From NCBI GenBank assembly GCA_022648165.1, contig JALCLX010000006.1:1-64000 (forward strand): a DNA stretch of 64,000 nucleotides, in the 5' to 3' direction. The notes beneath the pieces are model-generated. The model saw only the letters and a list, made by a program, of their open reading frames with translations. It had not been told where the DNA came from and made no database searches. This document shows, piece by piece, positions 17,932 through 25,776 of this stretch (within the stretch, counting starts at the first letter, position 1; every line of letters starts with the position of its first letter). Made by a program: the position numbers and the translations under genes. Source of the stretch: Ancrocorticia sp. GTDB lineage: Bacteria; Actinomycetota; Actinomycetes; Actinomycetales; Actinomycetaceae.

Positions 17932-18315
17932 ATGAAATTCGTGGTTCGCGCAATCGTCAACGCCCTTGCCTTGTGGCTGTGTGTGGTGCTCTTGCCAGGC
18001 ATAACGCTCACAGGCGCAACGCAATCGCCATATCTGGTGCTGTACTACTTAGCGGCGGGCGCCATACTGGCCGCGATTAACTTCCTGGTGCGGCCCATCC
18101 TGGTAGTATTGTCCATTCCGCTGTACATCGTGACGCTGGGATTGTTCTTCCTGGTTGTCAACGCAGTGGTACTGCTCATCGCCTCCTGGCTCACCGGCTT
18201 CCTCAACGTGGGCATCGCCGTGTACGGCTTCGGCTGGGCACTTCTGGGTGGAATTGTTATTGGCCTGGTCAACACCATCGTGGACTGGTTTTTACCCGCG
18301 AAGGTGCGCCGCTAG
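17932..18315 (+). CDS. phage-holin-4 family membrane protein
   Basis: 127 residues, mostly four transmembrane helices, with the conserved NFLVRPILVVLSIPLYIVTLGLF core typical of the Phage_holin_4_2 family found in many bacterial chromosomes. TAGGCT (17920-17925) lies 6 nt before the ATG, suggesting a leaderless transcript that starts over the end of the upstream kinase gene. The family name reflects resemblance only; a lytic role is not established for chromosomal members. Confidence 0.85.
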   Translation: MKFVVRAIVNALALWLCVVLLPGITLTGATQSPYLVLYYLAAGAILAAINFLVRPILVVLSIPLYIVTLGLFFLVVNAVVLLIASWLTGFLNVGIAVYGFGWALLGGIVIGLVNTIVDWFLPAKVRR

Positions 18316-18338
18316 GAGCACACCACTGCCTGGCGAAC

Positions 18339-19337
18339 CTAGATCCATCCCTGGCGTTTGAAAACAATCCACAGTATCAGCGCCGATCCCACCAGAAGTA
18401 GCGAGGAAAACACCCAGCCCGCGGGATCCCCGTATCCAAAGAAAGGCACATTCTGGCCAAAGTATCCGGTGATCATGGTGGGAACGGAGATAATTGCGGC
18501 CCAGCCAGCAAGCTTCTTCATGATCTCGTTCATGCGTGCATCTTGCAGTGAGAGGTTCGTCTCCACAATGAAGGAGATAGTATCGCGCAATGAGTCAATC
18601 CATTCGCTTGATCGCAGTGCGTGGTCGTAGGCATCTCCAAAATATGCCGTCAATTCTGGAACAGATGCAAAGTGCCGCGCAAAATCGTTAACAACTTCGC
18701 GCATCGGGGATGCGGATCTGCGCAACCGCGCTAGATCGCGCCGGATGTGGTAAACGGCGCGTTGCATCTCGCGCGAAAGCGACTCGTCAAACAACGAATC
18801 CTCTATGTCCTCCAGCCGATCTTCAAGCTGTTCAATTCCATGAAAATAGCCATTGACCAGGGAATCGCAAATCGCATACACCAAATATCCAGGCCCCAAG
18901 GTGAGTAGCCTACGCTCCTCTTCAAGCCTCTGTGAGAAATCCACAATTCCCATAACGCCGGCGCTGGCACGTATGGTGATCAGCGTCTGTCCGAATACGA
19001 ATCCCGATATGCGGACAAACTCGAATGCAATATCAACCGGTGAACCTGGCGGCGCCGCCTTCTCGTTGAGTGCGTAACATACGAAAGACAAGTGGTCGGA
19101 ATGCCGCACAACCTTAGTGCGCTCGTGAGGTGAAAGCACATCGTCAATACCCAGGCGGGTTATGCCAAAGTGCTGGCCAAATGTGGTGAGTTCATGTTCT
19201 GTGGGATCTAAAAGATCGATCCACAGTAAGTCGCCTGGAGTGACATCCCGGTACGCATCGTCCACCGGATCCTCAATCCGCACACTGTGGCCTTCGTGCC
19301 ACAACCTCACAGTCATCTTGTCTCGCAGCGACATCAT
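18339..19337 (-). CDS. corA: CorA-family divalent cation transporter
   Basis: 332 residues. A long cytoplasmic N-terminal domain is followed by two C-terminal transmembrane helices joined by the signature loop. Here that loop is GYFGQNVPFF in place of the classical GMN, a variant also seen in other CorA-like proteins. It probably moves Mg2+ or other divalent ions. Start chosen at 19337: TAGCAT lies 7 nt upstream (19345-19350). ATG 19316 is an alternative, and a much earlier ATG would run through purB. It is divergent from purB with 36 bp between starts. Confidence 0.85.
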   Translation of the reverse strand: MMSLRDKMTVRLWHEGHSVRIEDPVDDAYRDVTPGDLLWIDLLDPTEHELTTFGQHFGITRLGIDDVLSPHERTKVVRHSDHLSFVCYALNEKAAPPGSPVDIAFEFVRISGFVFGQTLITIRASAGVMGIVDFSQRLEEERRLLTLGPGYLVYAICDSLVNGYFHGIEQLEDRLEDIEDSLFDESLSREMQRAVYHIRRDLARLRRSASPMREVVNDFARHFASVPELTAYFGDAYDHALRSSEWIDSLRDTISFIVETNLSLQDARMNEIMKKLAGWAAIISVPTMITGYFGQNVPFFGYGDPAGWVFSSLLLVGSALILWIVFKRQGWI

Positions 19338-19373
19338 GTGAACCATGCTAATGCGATGTGGGAGAATTGCCCC

Positions 19374-20798
19374 ATGATCCTCGCTGACATAGAGCCCCCT
19401 ATTGCTTTGGGTCCACTTGATGGCCGCTACCGTGCGGTGGCTGCCCCCCTCGTCGATTACCTTTCCGAAGCCGCTTTGAACCGCGCCCGGATTAGAGTGG
19501 AAGCGGAGTGGCTGATCTTTTTGGCAAACAACCACGTGCTGCCTGGCGCTCCTGAACTGGATAGCGCAGAAATTGCTTACGTACGTTCTATCCCAGAAGC
19601 TTTTGGGCGTTCGGAAATAGAAGAACTCGCCGAAATCGAAGCGGAAACCCGCCACGATGTTAAGGCGGTGGAATACTTCATCAAGCGCCGCCTAGACCAT
19701 GCGGAAGAAGCCCTGGGACGGCCCACCGCATTGACGCGAATGCACGAGATTGTGCACATCTTCTGCACCAGTGAAGACATTAATAATCTCTCCTACGCTT
19801 TAGTGATCCAGGGTGCTATGGAAGCCGTGTGGCTCCCCGCAGCGAATGCGCTCGCACATACCCTGGCCGAGCTGGCGCATCAGAACGCCAGCCAGCCGAT
19901 GCTGGCGCACACGCACGGTCAAACGGCAACCCCCACCACTTTGGGTAAGGAGATGGCCGTTTTTGCCGCGCGGCTGCGGCGGCAGTTGCGCCGCATCGAG
20001 GCAACGGAATACTTGGGCAAGTTGAATGGCGCTACCGGCACGTTCGGCGCACACGTCGTCGCAGTTCCCAACGCAGACTGGCCAGCGTTATCGCGGAAAT
20101 TCGTAGAGAGCCTGGGGCTCACGTGGAATCCGCTGACTACGCAGATCGAACCCCACGATTGGCAAGCTGATCTCTATGCGGATGTGGCCCACTTCAACCG
20201 TATTGCCCACAACATTGCCACCGATTTCTGGACCTACATTTCGATGGGCTACTTTCATCAGAACCTGGCGGCGCAAGGCTCCACCGGTTCATCAACCATG
20301 CCACACAAGGTGAACCCCATACGTTTTGAGAACGCGGAGGCCAATTTTGAAATCTCCTCTGCTCTGTTAGAGTCACTCGCGGCAACACTCGTCACCTCGC
20401 GGATGCAACGGGATCTGACGGATTCCACCACGCAGCGCAATATTGGCGTAGCGCTAGGGCATTCGCTGCTCGCCATCGATAATCTGCGCCGCGGGATCGC
20501 CGGAGTTGACCCGAATCCGGTGCGGCTGCAAGCCGATCTTGATTCCTCATGGGAAGTCCTTGCAGAACCCATACAACAAGCAATGCGCGCCGCGCAGATC
20601 GCCGGTGCTACCGGTATGGCGAATCCATACGAGCGCTTGAAGGAGCTGACGCGTGGGCGGCGGGTGACCACAGAGGATATGCACGCTTTCATCGCAAGTC
20701 TTGGCCTCCCACAGGAGGTAGAGGAGCGGCTGCAGGCGTTGACGCCCGCCAGCTACACTGGACTCGCTTCAAAGCTTGTCGATTTTTTGAGTGAATGA
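19374..20798 (+). CDS. purB: adenylosuccinate lyase
   Basis: 474 residues. It cleaves SAICAR and adenylosuccinate in purine synthesis. The fumarase/aspartase signature GSSTMPHKVNPI and the conserved TSEDINNLSYAL and HGQTATPTTLGKEMA blocks are present; length and sequence fit the E. coli PurB type. GGGAGA lies about 9 nt before ATG 19374. Earlier in-frame starts would overlap corA. The stop codon lies inside the first unit of a degenerate repeat. Confidence 0.95.
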   Translation: MILADIEPPIALGPLDGRYRAVAAPLVDYLSEAALNRARIRVEAEWLIFLANNHVLPGAPELDSAEIAYVRSIPEAFGRSEIEELAEIEAETRHDVKAVEYFIKRRLDHAEEALGRPTALTRMHEIVHIFCTSEDINNLSYALVIQGAMEAVWLPAANALAHTLAELAHQNASQPMLAHTHGQTATPTTLGKEMAVFAARLRRQLRRIEATEYLGKLNGATGTFGAHVVAVPNADWPALSRKFVESLGLTWNPLTTQIEPHDWQADLYADVAHFNRIAHNIATDFWTYISMGYFHQNLAAQGSTGSSTMPHKVNPIRFENAEANFEISSALLESLAATLVTSRMQRDLTDSTTQRNIGVALGHSLLAIDNLRRGIAGVDPNPVRLQADLDSSWEVLAEPIQQAMRAAQIAGATGMANPYERLKELTRGRRVTTEDMHAFIASLGLPQEVEERLQALTPASYTGLASKLVDFLSE

Positions 20799-20850
20799 AT
20801 CTTTTTAGAGTGAATGAGCCTTTTCTTGAAGTGAAAGAGCGTTTCTTGAC
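20787..20850 (+). repeat. degenerate tandem repeat over the end of purB
   Basis: Three imperfect units of about 20 bp follow one another, each built on GAGTGAATGA-N2-CTTTT-like sequence. The first unit includes the purB stop codon. No stable terminator hairpin is seen. Confidence 0.55.
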
Positions 20851-20954
20851 GTGAGGGAGTAGCCCTGTTTACCGCACTGATACCCGTTTTTGTCGCATCG
20901 AGTGCCGATGCAGCGAGCCAACTTGACGGAATCGCCGCATGGGCGGTACGCATC

Positions 20955-21638
20955 ATGGACGCATTGGGAGGATTCGGAGCAGGGTTCCTCATAGCGCTGG
21001 AAAACGTATTCCCTCCACTTCCATCAGAGATCATCCTGCCATTAGCTGGCTTCACGGCGGGTGCAGGTGGTTCCTTCACGCTTGTGGAAGCGATTTTGTG
21101 GTGTACGGGCGGATCGATCGTGGGTGCGTGGGCGTTGTATGCGATCGGTGCGCTTTTGGGCCGTGAACGAACCAGGAGGTTCATGCGGGCACTGCCTCTT
21201 GTGAAGGAATCAGACGTCATCCGTACGGAAGCATTTTTTGATCGCCGCGGCGCATGGACCGTGTTCTTCGGCCGTATGATTCCAATCTTCCGCTCGCTGA
21301 TCTCTATACCCGCTGGCGTGACCAGAATGAACGCGGCAAAGTTCACGCTGCTCACAACGCTAGGTTCCGCGATTTGGAACACGATACTGATTTTCGCAGG
21401 CTACGCGCTGGGTGCGAATTGGGGCGTCGTCGAAAACTATGTTGGTGTGCTTTCGCGTATCGTTGTGGGCGGCGCAGTTATCCTGCTCGCGTGGTGGATA
21501 GCTCGCCGTATTATGCAGAATCGAAGGGAAGCCCGGCTGGAGATTGAGGGCGGCGATGCCGCAATTGAGCAGTTGGGCTTGGAGAAGAGACCCGGCGGCC
21601 ACGGCGAGAACGCGGAGCCAGATTGCACGAAAGAGTGA
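20955..21638 (+). CDS. DedA family membrane protein
   Basis: 227 residues from ATG 20955. The DedA/SNARE-associated core is clear: ALENVFPPLPSEIILPLAGF, then FFDRRGAWTVFFGRMIPIFRSLISIPAG. Family members are implicated in lipid flipping and membrane homeostasis. The frame is open upstream to 20850, and that text (IPVFVASSADAASQLDGIA) resembles the N-terminus of other actinobacterial DedA proteins. A CTG at 20865 preceded by GAGGGAG could therefore be the true start. The C-terminal tail is charged. An unknown gene follows directly. Confidence 0.85.
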   Translation: MDALGGFGAGFLIALENVFPPLPSEIILPLAGFTAGAGGSFTLVEAILWCTGGSIVGAWALYAIGALLGRERTRRFMRALPLVKESDVIRTEAFFDRRGAWTVFFGRMIPIFRSLISIPAGVTRMNAAKFTLLTTLGSAIWNTILIFAGYALGANWGVVENYVGVLSRIVVGGAVILLAWWIARRIMQNRREARLEIEGGDAAIEQLGLEKRPGGHGENAEPDCTKE

Positions 21639-21643
21639 GAACG

Positions 21644-23062
21644 GTGATCCACTATCAGTTGGCAGTTTCTCCAGCGCAGGCGAAATCATATCTAGAAAAT
21701 GGTTTCGATTTCTTCGGTGGTTTCGCAGTCAACGCTGCCGACGTCGTCGATATCACAGATGTTGCGGACCTCATTACGCTCTTAAATTGCGACATGCCCG
21801 GTTCGCCTTTCTCTCCGGACAAACCGATCGACATTCTGCACGTGCCCTCCGGTCCTTTTGTACAGGCCCGCCAGGCCGTTGGCCCTATGGATCCGCAAGC
21901 CTTTCTTGGCGGGATCATAGAGGCACCGCCATTTGACGGCTCAGGCGTAGCAAAAGTGAACGATATTTCCACACCCCTGATGTGGGTGGAACCAGCACGC
22001 TTGACCAACGGCACACAACTGTGGCGGTTTTATCCAGGTATATCAGAACCCGAGCTGCGCGGCGTGTACCACGGGGTCGCATGGGGCTGGGAAACGGTAA
22101 GAACCGGAAAATTCAAGGCGTGCGTACCCTCGCAGTTCATAGGGCCAGTCACGCTGCGCCCGTGGGGCTTAGCTCCGGTCGATGTGGAAGTGGATAAGGA
22201 CACGGGAACACTCACGGCAGTGACCATCGTGGCTCCCGGCAAACCGCCAGAAGAAGGTTTCGAACCGCTGCCAACTGGGCTGTGGGCAAAGCGAATTGCG
22301 TATCACGAAGGCCTTGACGTATTCGAGTTCCAGGCACAGGGCCGCTATCATTCGATCCCGGTGCGCATCTTGCGCCAGCTCTCCGACAGCCCGAACTCGA
22401 TCAAAGCCACGAAGGCTCAGGTGTGCGCCATGCTCCTGGACGCACCAGCCGCAGCAGCATCCGGCTTCAGCCGATACGCGCAGGGCATTCATACCGCGAT
22501 CGTGCCGATCGACGACGTCACCGAACGCATATCGCGTGAAGGGCGGCCTGCCACATGGGACGTCACCCAGCGCCCCGCAATCACCATCCACTCGGCCCGC
22601 ATTCGCGACAACACCGATACGCAATCGTTGGTCACAGACATCCTGACGCTGCTCGCTGCCGTGGCACCCGATGGGTGGCGCCACCTGCGGTTCCTCATAC
22701 AGATGATTGGCGATCAGATCCACTTCTCAGCGGCGGCCACGATACCACCTGCGAATGATGCAGACCCACATGAGGGCGAAAATGGCGATCACCTCATACC
22801 GCTTCGCCTCGTCCCCACCGCCACCTTGCACTATGCGCGGCAAATCAAGCGGAATCTGGCAAAGCCAAATGAAGGCGCCCCGTTTTCGATGCTGTTCCAG
22901 TTCACCCCGGAAGGCACTGCAAATGTGACGCTCAATACCACAGACGCTCCTCCATGGGCTGACGCGGTTACTCACGAGGCATGGAGTAAGGAGATAACGG
23001 CGTTCCCGCGTTCTGCGGAGCATACCCCCGAATGGTTGCGCTCCTTCCTCGAAGGCGAATAA
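21644..23062 (+). CDS. hypothetical protein of about 470 residues
   Basis: 472 residues from GTG 21644, chosen because AAAGAG lies about 8 nt upstream and the text IHYQLAVSPAQAKSYLENGF starts there; GTG 21635 and TTG 21623 are alternatives. It appears soluble, with no signal peptide or membrane helices. Two halves can be seen: an N-terminal part with many Pro/Gly turns (LHVPSGPFVQARQAVGPMD) and a C-terminal part from about residue 300 (ITIHSARIRDNTDTQSLVTD). No family or catalytic motif is recognised. It follows dedA within a few bases and is probably co-transcribed. Confidence 0.7.
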   Translation: MIHYQLAVSPAQAKSYLENGFDFFGGFAVNAADVVDITDVADLITLLNCDMPGSPFSPDKPIDILHVPSGPFVQARQAVGPMDPQAFLGGIIEAPPFDGSGVAKVNDISTPLMWVEPARLTNGTQLWRFYPGISEPELRGVYHGVAWGWETVRTGKFKACVPSQFIGPVTLRPWGLAPVDVEVDKDTGTLTAVTIVAPGKPPEEGFEPLPTGLWAKRIAYHEGLDVFEFQAQGRYHSIPVRILRQLSDSPNSIKATKAQVCAMLLDAPAAAASGFSRYAQGIHTAIVPIDDVTERISREGRPATWDVTQRPAITIHSARIRDNTDTQSLVTDILTLLAAVAPDGWRHLRFLIQMIGDQIHFSAAATIPPANDADPHEGENGDHLIPLRLVPTATLHYARQIKRNLAKPNEGAPFSMLFQFTPEGTANVTLNTTDAPPWADAVTHEAWSKEITAFPRSAEHTPEWLRSFLEGE

Positions 23063-23172
23063 CGCACCCGTATGGAATAAAACCAACGGTCTGAGCGTAT
23101 GTTTCAAAGACAGGTTAGATAATACTCACTCGCGCGCTGCGAGGCGTGGGAGTGCCAAAGTGAGGAGTACTC

Positions 23173-23409
23173 ATGGCATTTGATCGCACTATCGAACTGG
23201 ATCTGAAAGGCCTGACATGCGGCCACTGCGTGCAGCACGTGACTGACGAACTGACGGCGCTCGACGGCGTTGACAATGTGGTAGTGACGCTCAACAAGGG
23301 TGGCATCTCCAAGGCGGTTGTCTATTCGGATCACGACATCGCAGATGATCAACTTCGCGAGGCAATCGACGAAGCCGGCAACTACACAGTGGAATCGATC
23401 TCTCGATAA
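23173..23409 (+). CDS. copZ: copper chaperone, HMA domain (CopZ-like)
   Basis: 78 residues forming one heavy-metal-associated domain with the metal-binding motif LTCGHCVQHV near residues 14-23. It would carry Cu(I) to the ATPase encoded next. GAGGAG lies 5 nt before the ATG. Its stop codon shares one base with the copA start (TAATG at 23407-23411), indicating translational coupling. The sequence differs from the HMA domain of the downstream ATPase (MTCASC), as usual for the pair. Confidence 0.9.
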   Translation: MAFDRTIELDLKGLTCGHCVQHVTDELTALDGVDNVVVTLNKGGISKAVVYSDHDIADDQLREAIDEAGNYTVESISR

Positions 23410-25739
23410 TGGACCAGACAAGCGCAGCTCCCGCATTTGATATCAAGTCGGCACCAGAAGGAGAAGTTGACCTTGCAGTATCAGGGATGACGTGTGCTTC
23501 ATGCGTGGCGCGTGTTGAGAAGAAGCTCAACAAGATGCCGGGAGTGAGGGCTGTGGTCAATCTCGCTACTGAGCAAGCTCATATTGAACTATCCGATGCG
23601 GCGATCTCTGACAAAGAACTGATCGAAACCGTACAGAAAGCCGGGTACGGCGCATCCATCATCCGGCGTACAGAAGTAGACGAATCCGGCACACGCCAAG
23701 CCGTTGATACAGGCGTGGATCCCGAGGAAGTGGAAAAGGCCGCCCAGCGCGCCGCCGCAGAGCGCGTTGCGGATCTGTGGCGCCGCTTCGTGGTGGCGAT
23801 CATCCTCACAGTTCCTATCGTGACAGTGTCGATGGTTCCGTCCTTCCAGTTCCGCGGATGGCAGTGGGCAACTGCGGCCCTGACGCTGATCGTGGCTTTC
23901 TGGTGCGGCTGGCCATTCCACAGGCAGGCGTTTCGCGCTGGCCGCCACGGCTCTACCACTATGGATTCCCTGGTCTCACTGGGTGTATTAGCATCCATGG
24001 GATACTCCTTGTGGGCGCTCCTATGGGGCGGCGCTGGCCGCATCGGCTACACGATGCACATGACGGGGATTCACGGTTTGGCGCATGCCATCGAACCTCA
24101 CCTGTACTTCGAATCGGCAGCGATGATCGTCGCTTTCCTCCTGCTTGGAAAATGGCTCGAAGCCCGATCCCGGCACAGTGCGGGCGACGCACTTCGATCG
24201 CTGCTCTCGCTGGGAGCAGACTCGGCCACGCGCGTGCAGCGTGCGGACGGCACCGCCGTCAATGAGATCATTCCCGCAGCAGAACTGGCAGTTGGAGATC
24301 ACTTCCTGGTGAAACCGGGAGAAAAGGTGGCCACGGACGGCGTCGTCGTCGCTGGCCGTTCTGCCGTTGATGCCTCGCTGCTCACCGGAGAGTCCGTACC
24401 CGTTGACGTCGCCGAAGGCGATACCGTCACGGGTGCAACGATCAACACATTCGGCTCCCTCACGGTAAAAGCTACACGCGTGGGCGAAGAAACCACACTG
24501 GCCCAGATGGGCCGGCTCTTGACCGAAGCGCAGGCGGGCAAGGCCCCGATCCAGCGCCTTGCAGATAAAATATCGTCTATCTTCGTTCCGGGCGTCATGA
24601 CGATCGCGCTGCTTACTTTGATCGTGCGTCTCCTCGTCGGGAACACCCTAGAAATGGCGCTGACCAGCGCAATAACCGTGCTCGTGGTGGCATGCCCGTG
24701 CGCGCTGGGGCTCGCAACACCCACCGCGCTCCTTGTGGGTTCTGGGCGGGCATCAAAGCTTGGCATCCTGATCTCCGGGCCGGAAGTACTGGAAGGCGCC
24801 CACTCTGTCGATACGATCTTGCTGGACAAGACGGGTACGCTCACAACGGGCGTCATGAGCGCAGACATCGTGAAACCCGCACCCGGATTCACAGAACACG
24901 ACGTTCTTGCCACAGCCGCCGCACTAGAGGCCGGTTCGGAGCATCCCATTGCCGCCGCAATCGTCCGTTCGGCACGCCACGGCGCGCTAGAAATCCCCAC
25001 AGTTACCGGATTCCGCGCCCATCCTGGCAATGGCGTCTCCGCAGTATTTCCTGACAATGAACTCGGCCGTGCCGGAACACTTCGGTGGCTCTCAGAAAAC
25101 GGCGTTGAGACATCCAATATCGCAGAAACCGCCCACTCCGTTGCGGCCTCGGGCGCATCAGCCGTGGTGATTGCGAAGGGAAGCGACGTCGTCGGTGTGG
25201 TGGGCGTGCGCGATACGTTGCGCCCTGAAAGCAAAGAGGCGATCTCCGAACTTACGCACCTCGGGCTCACTCCCGTACTAGTGACGGGCGATAACGAGGC
25301 AACAGCACGCGTGATCGCAAACCAGGCCGGTATCTCGGACGTACGCGCCGGGGTTCTCCCTGACGGGAAACTTGACGTCGTCTCCGCATTCCAAAAGGGT
25401 GGCCACCGGGTTGCCATGGTGGGCGACGGCGTCAACGATGCCGCAGCACTTGCGGGCGCAGATCTTTCTATTGCTATGGGTTCGGGTACGGACGTTGCGA
25501 AAGCTGCATCCGATATCACAATCGTGAATTCGGATGTCCGCGCCATCGCATCCGCGCTGCGGATCTCCGCCCGCACATTGCACATCATCAAAGAGAATCT
25601 GGCGTGGGCGTTCGGCTACAACGTGATTGCCATCCCACTGGCGGTGGGCGGCGTGATCGTACCCGGTATTGCCGCCGCAGCCATGGCCAGTTCGTCCGTG
25701 ATTGTGGTGCTCAACTCGCTGCGTTTACGCAATGCGTAA
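23409..25739 (+). CDS. copA: copper-translocating P-type ATPase
   Basis: 776 residues, a P1B-type ATPase exporting Cu(I). It has an N-terminal HMA domain (MTCASC near residue 30), the intramembrane metal site CPCALGLATP (about 428), phosphorylation motif DKTGTLT (about 473), the HP motif SEHPIAAAI (about 511) and the hinge GDGVNDAAAL (about 671). Length and domain order are normal for CopA. It is coupled to copZ. No CsoR or CueR operator was identified upstream of the pair. Confidence 0.95.
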   Translation: MDQTSAAPAFDIKSAPEGEVDLAVSGMTCASCVARVEKKLNKMPGVRAVVNLATEQAHIELSDAAISDKELIETVQKAGYGASIIRRTEVDESGTRQAVDTGVDPEEVEKAAQRAAAERVADLWRRFVVAIILTVPIVTVSMVPSFQFRGWQWATAALTLIVAFWCGWPFHRQAFRAGRHGSTTMDSLVSLGVLASMGYSLWALLWGGAGRIGYTMHMTGIHGLAHAIEPHLYFESAAMIVAFLLLGKWLEARSRHSAGDALRSLLSLGADSATRVQRADGTAVNEIIPAAELAVGDHFLVKPGEKVATDGVVVAGRSAVDASLLTGESVPVDVAEGDTVTGATINTFGSLTVKATRVGEETTLAQMGRLLTEAQAGKAPIQRLADKISSIFVPGVMTIALLTLIVRLLVGNTLEMALTSAITVLVVACPCALGLATPTALLVGSGRASKLGILISGPEVLEGAHSVDTILLDKTGTLTTGVMSADIVKPAPGFTEHDVLATAAALEAGSEHPIAAAIVRSARHGALEIPTVTGFRAHPGNGVSAVFPDNELGRAGTLRWLSENGVETSNIAETAHSVAASGASAVVIAKGSDVVGVVGVRDTLRPESKEAISELTHLGLTPVLVTGDNEATARVIANQAGISDVRAGVLPDGKLDVVSAFQKGGHRVAMVGDGVNDAAALAGADLSIAMGSGTDVAKAASDITIVNSDVRAIASALRISARTLHIIKENLAWAFGYNVIAIPLAVGGVIVPGIAAAAMASSSVIVVLNSLRLRNA

Positions 25740-25776
25740 CCTGAAATCCCGCTGATGAACCCGTAGACTGCTTCGT

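Noticed and set aside
17932-18315. Prophage evidence from the holin-like gene
   Set aside because: Phage_holin_4_2 proteins are common single chromosomal genes, and no endolysin or structural phage gene is nearby.
24299-25591. 430-codon open frame on the minus strand
   Set aside because: It lies wholly opposite copA, whose motifs are complete. Its composition is the Ser/Pro/Arg-rich text typical of an antisense shadow.
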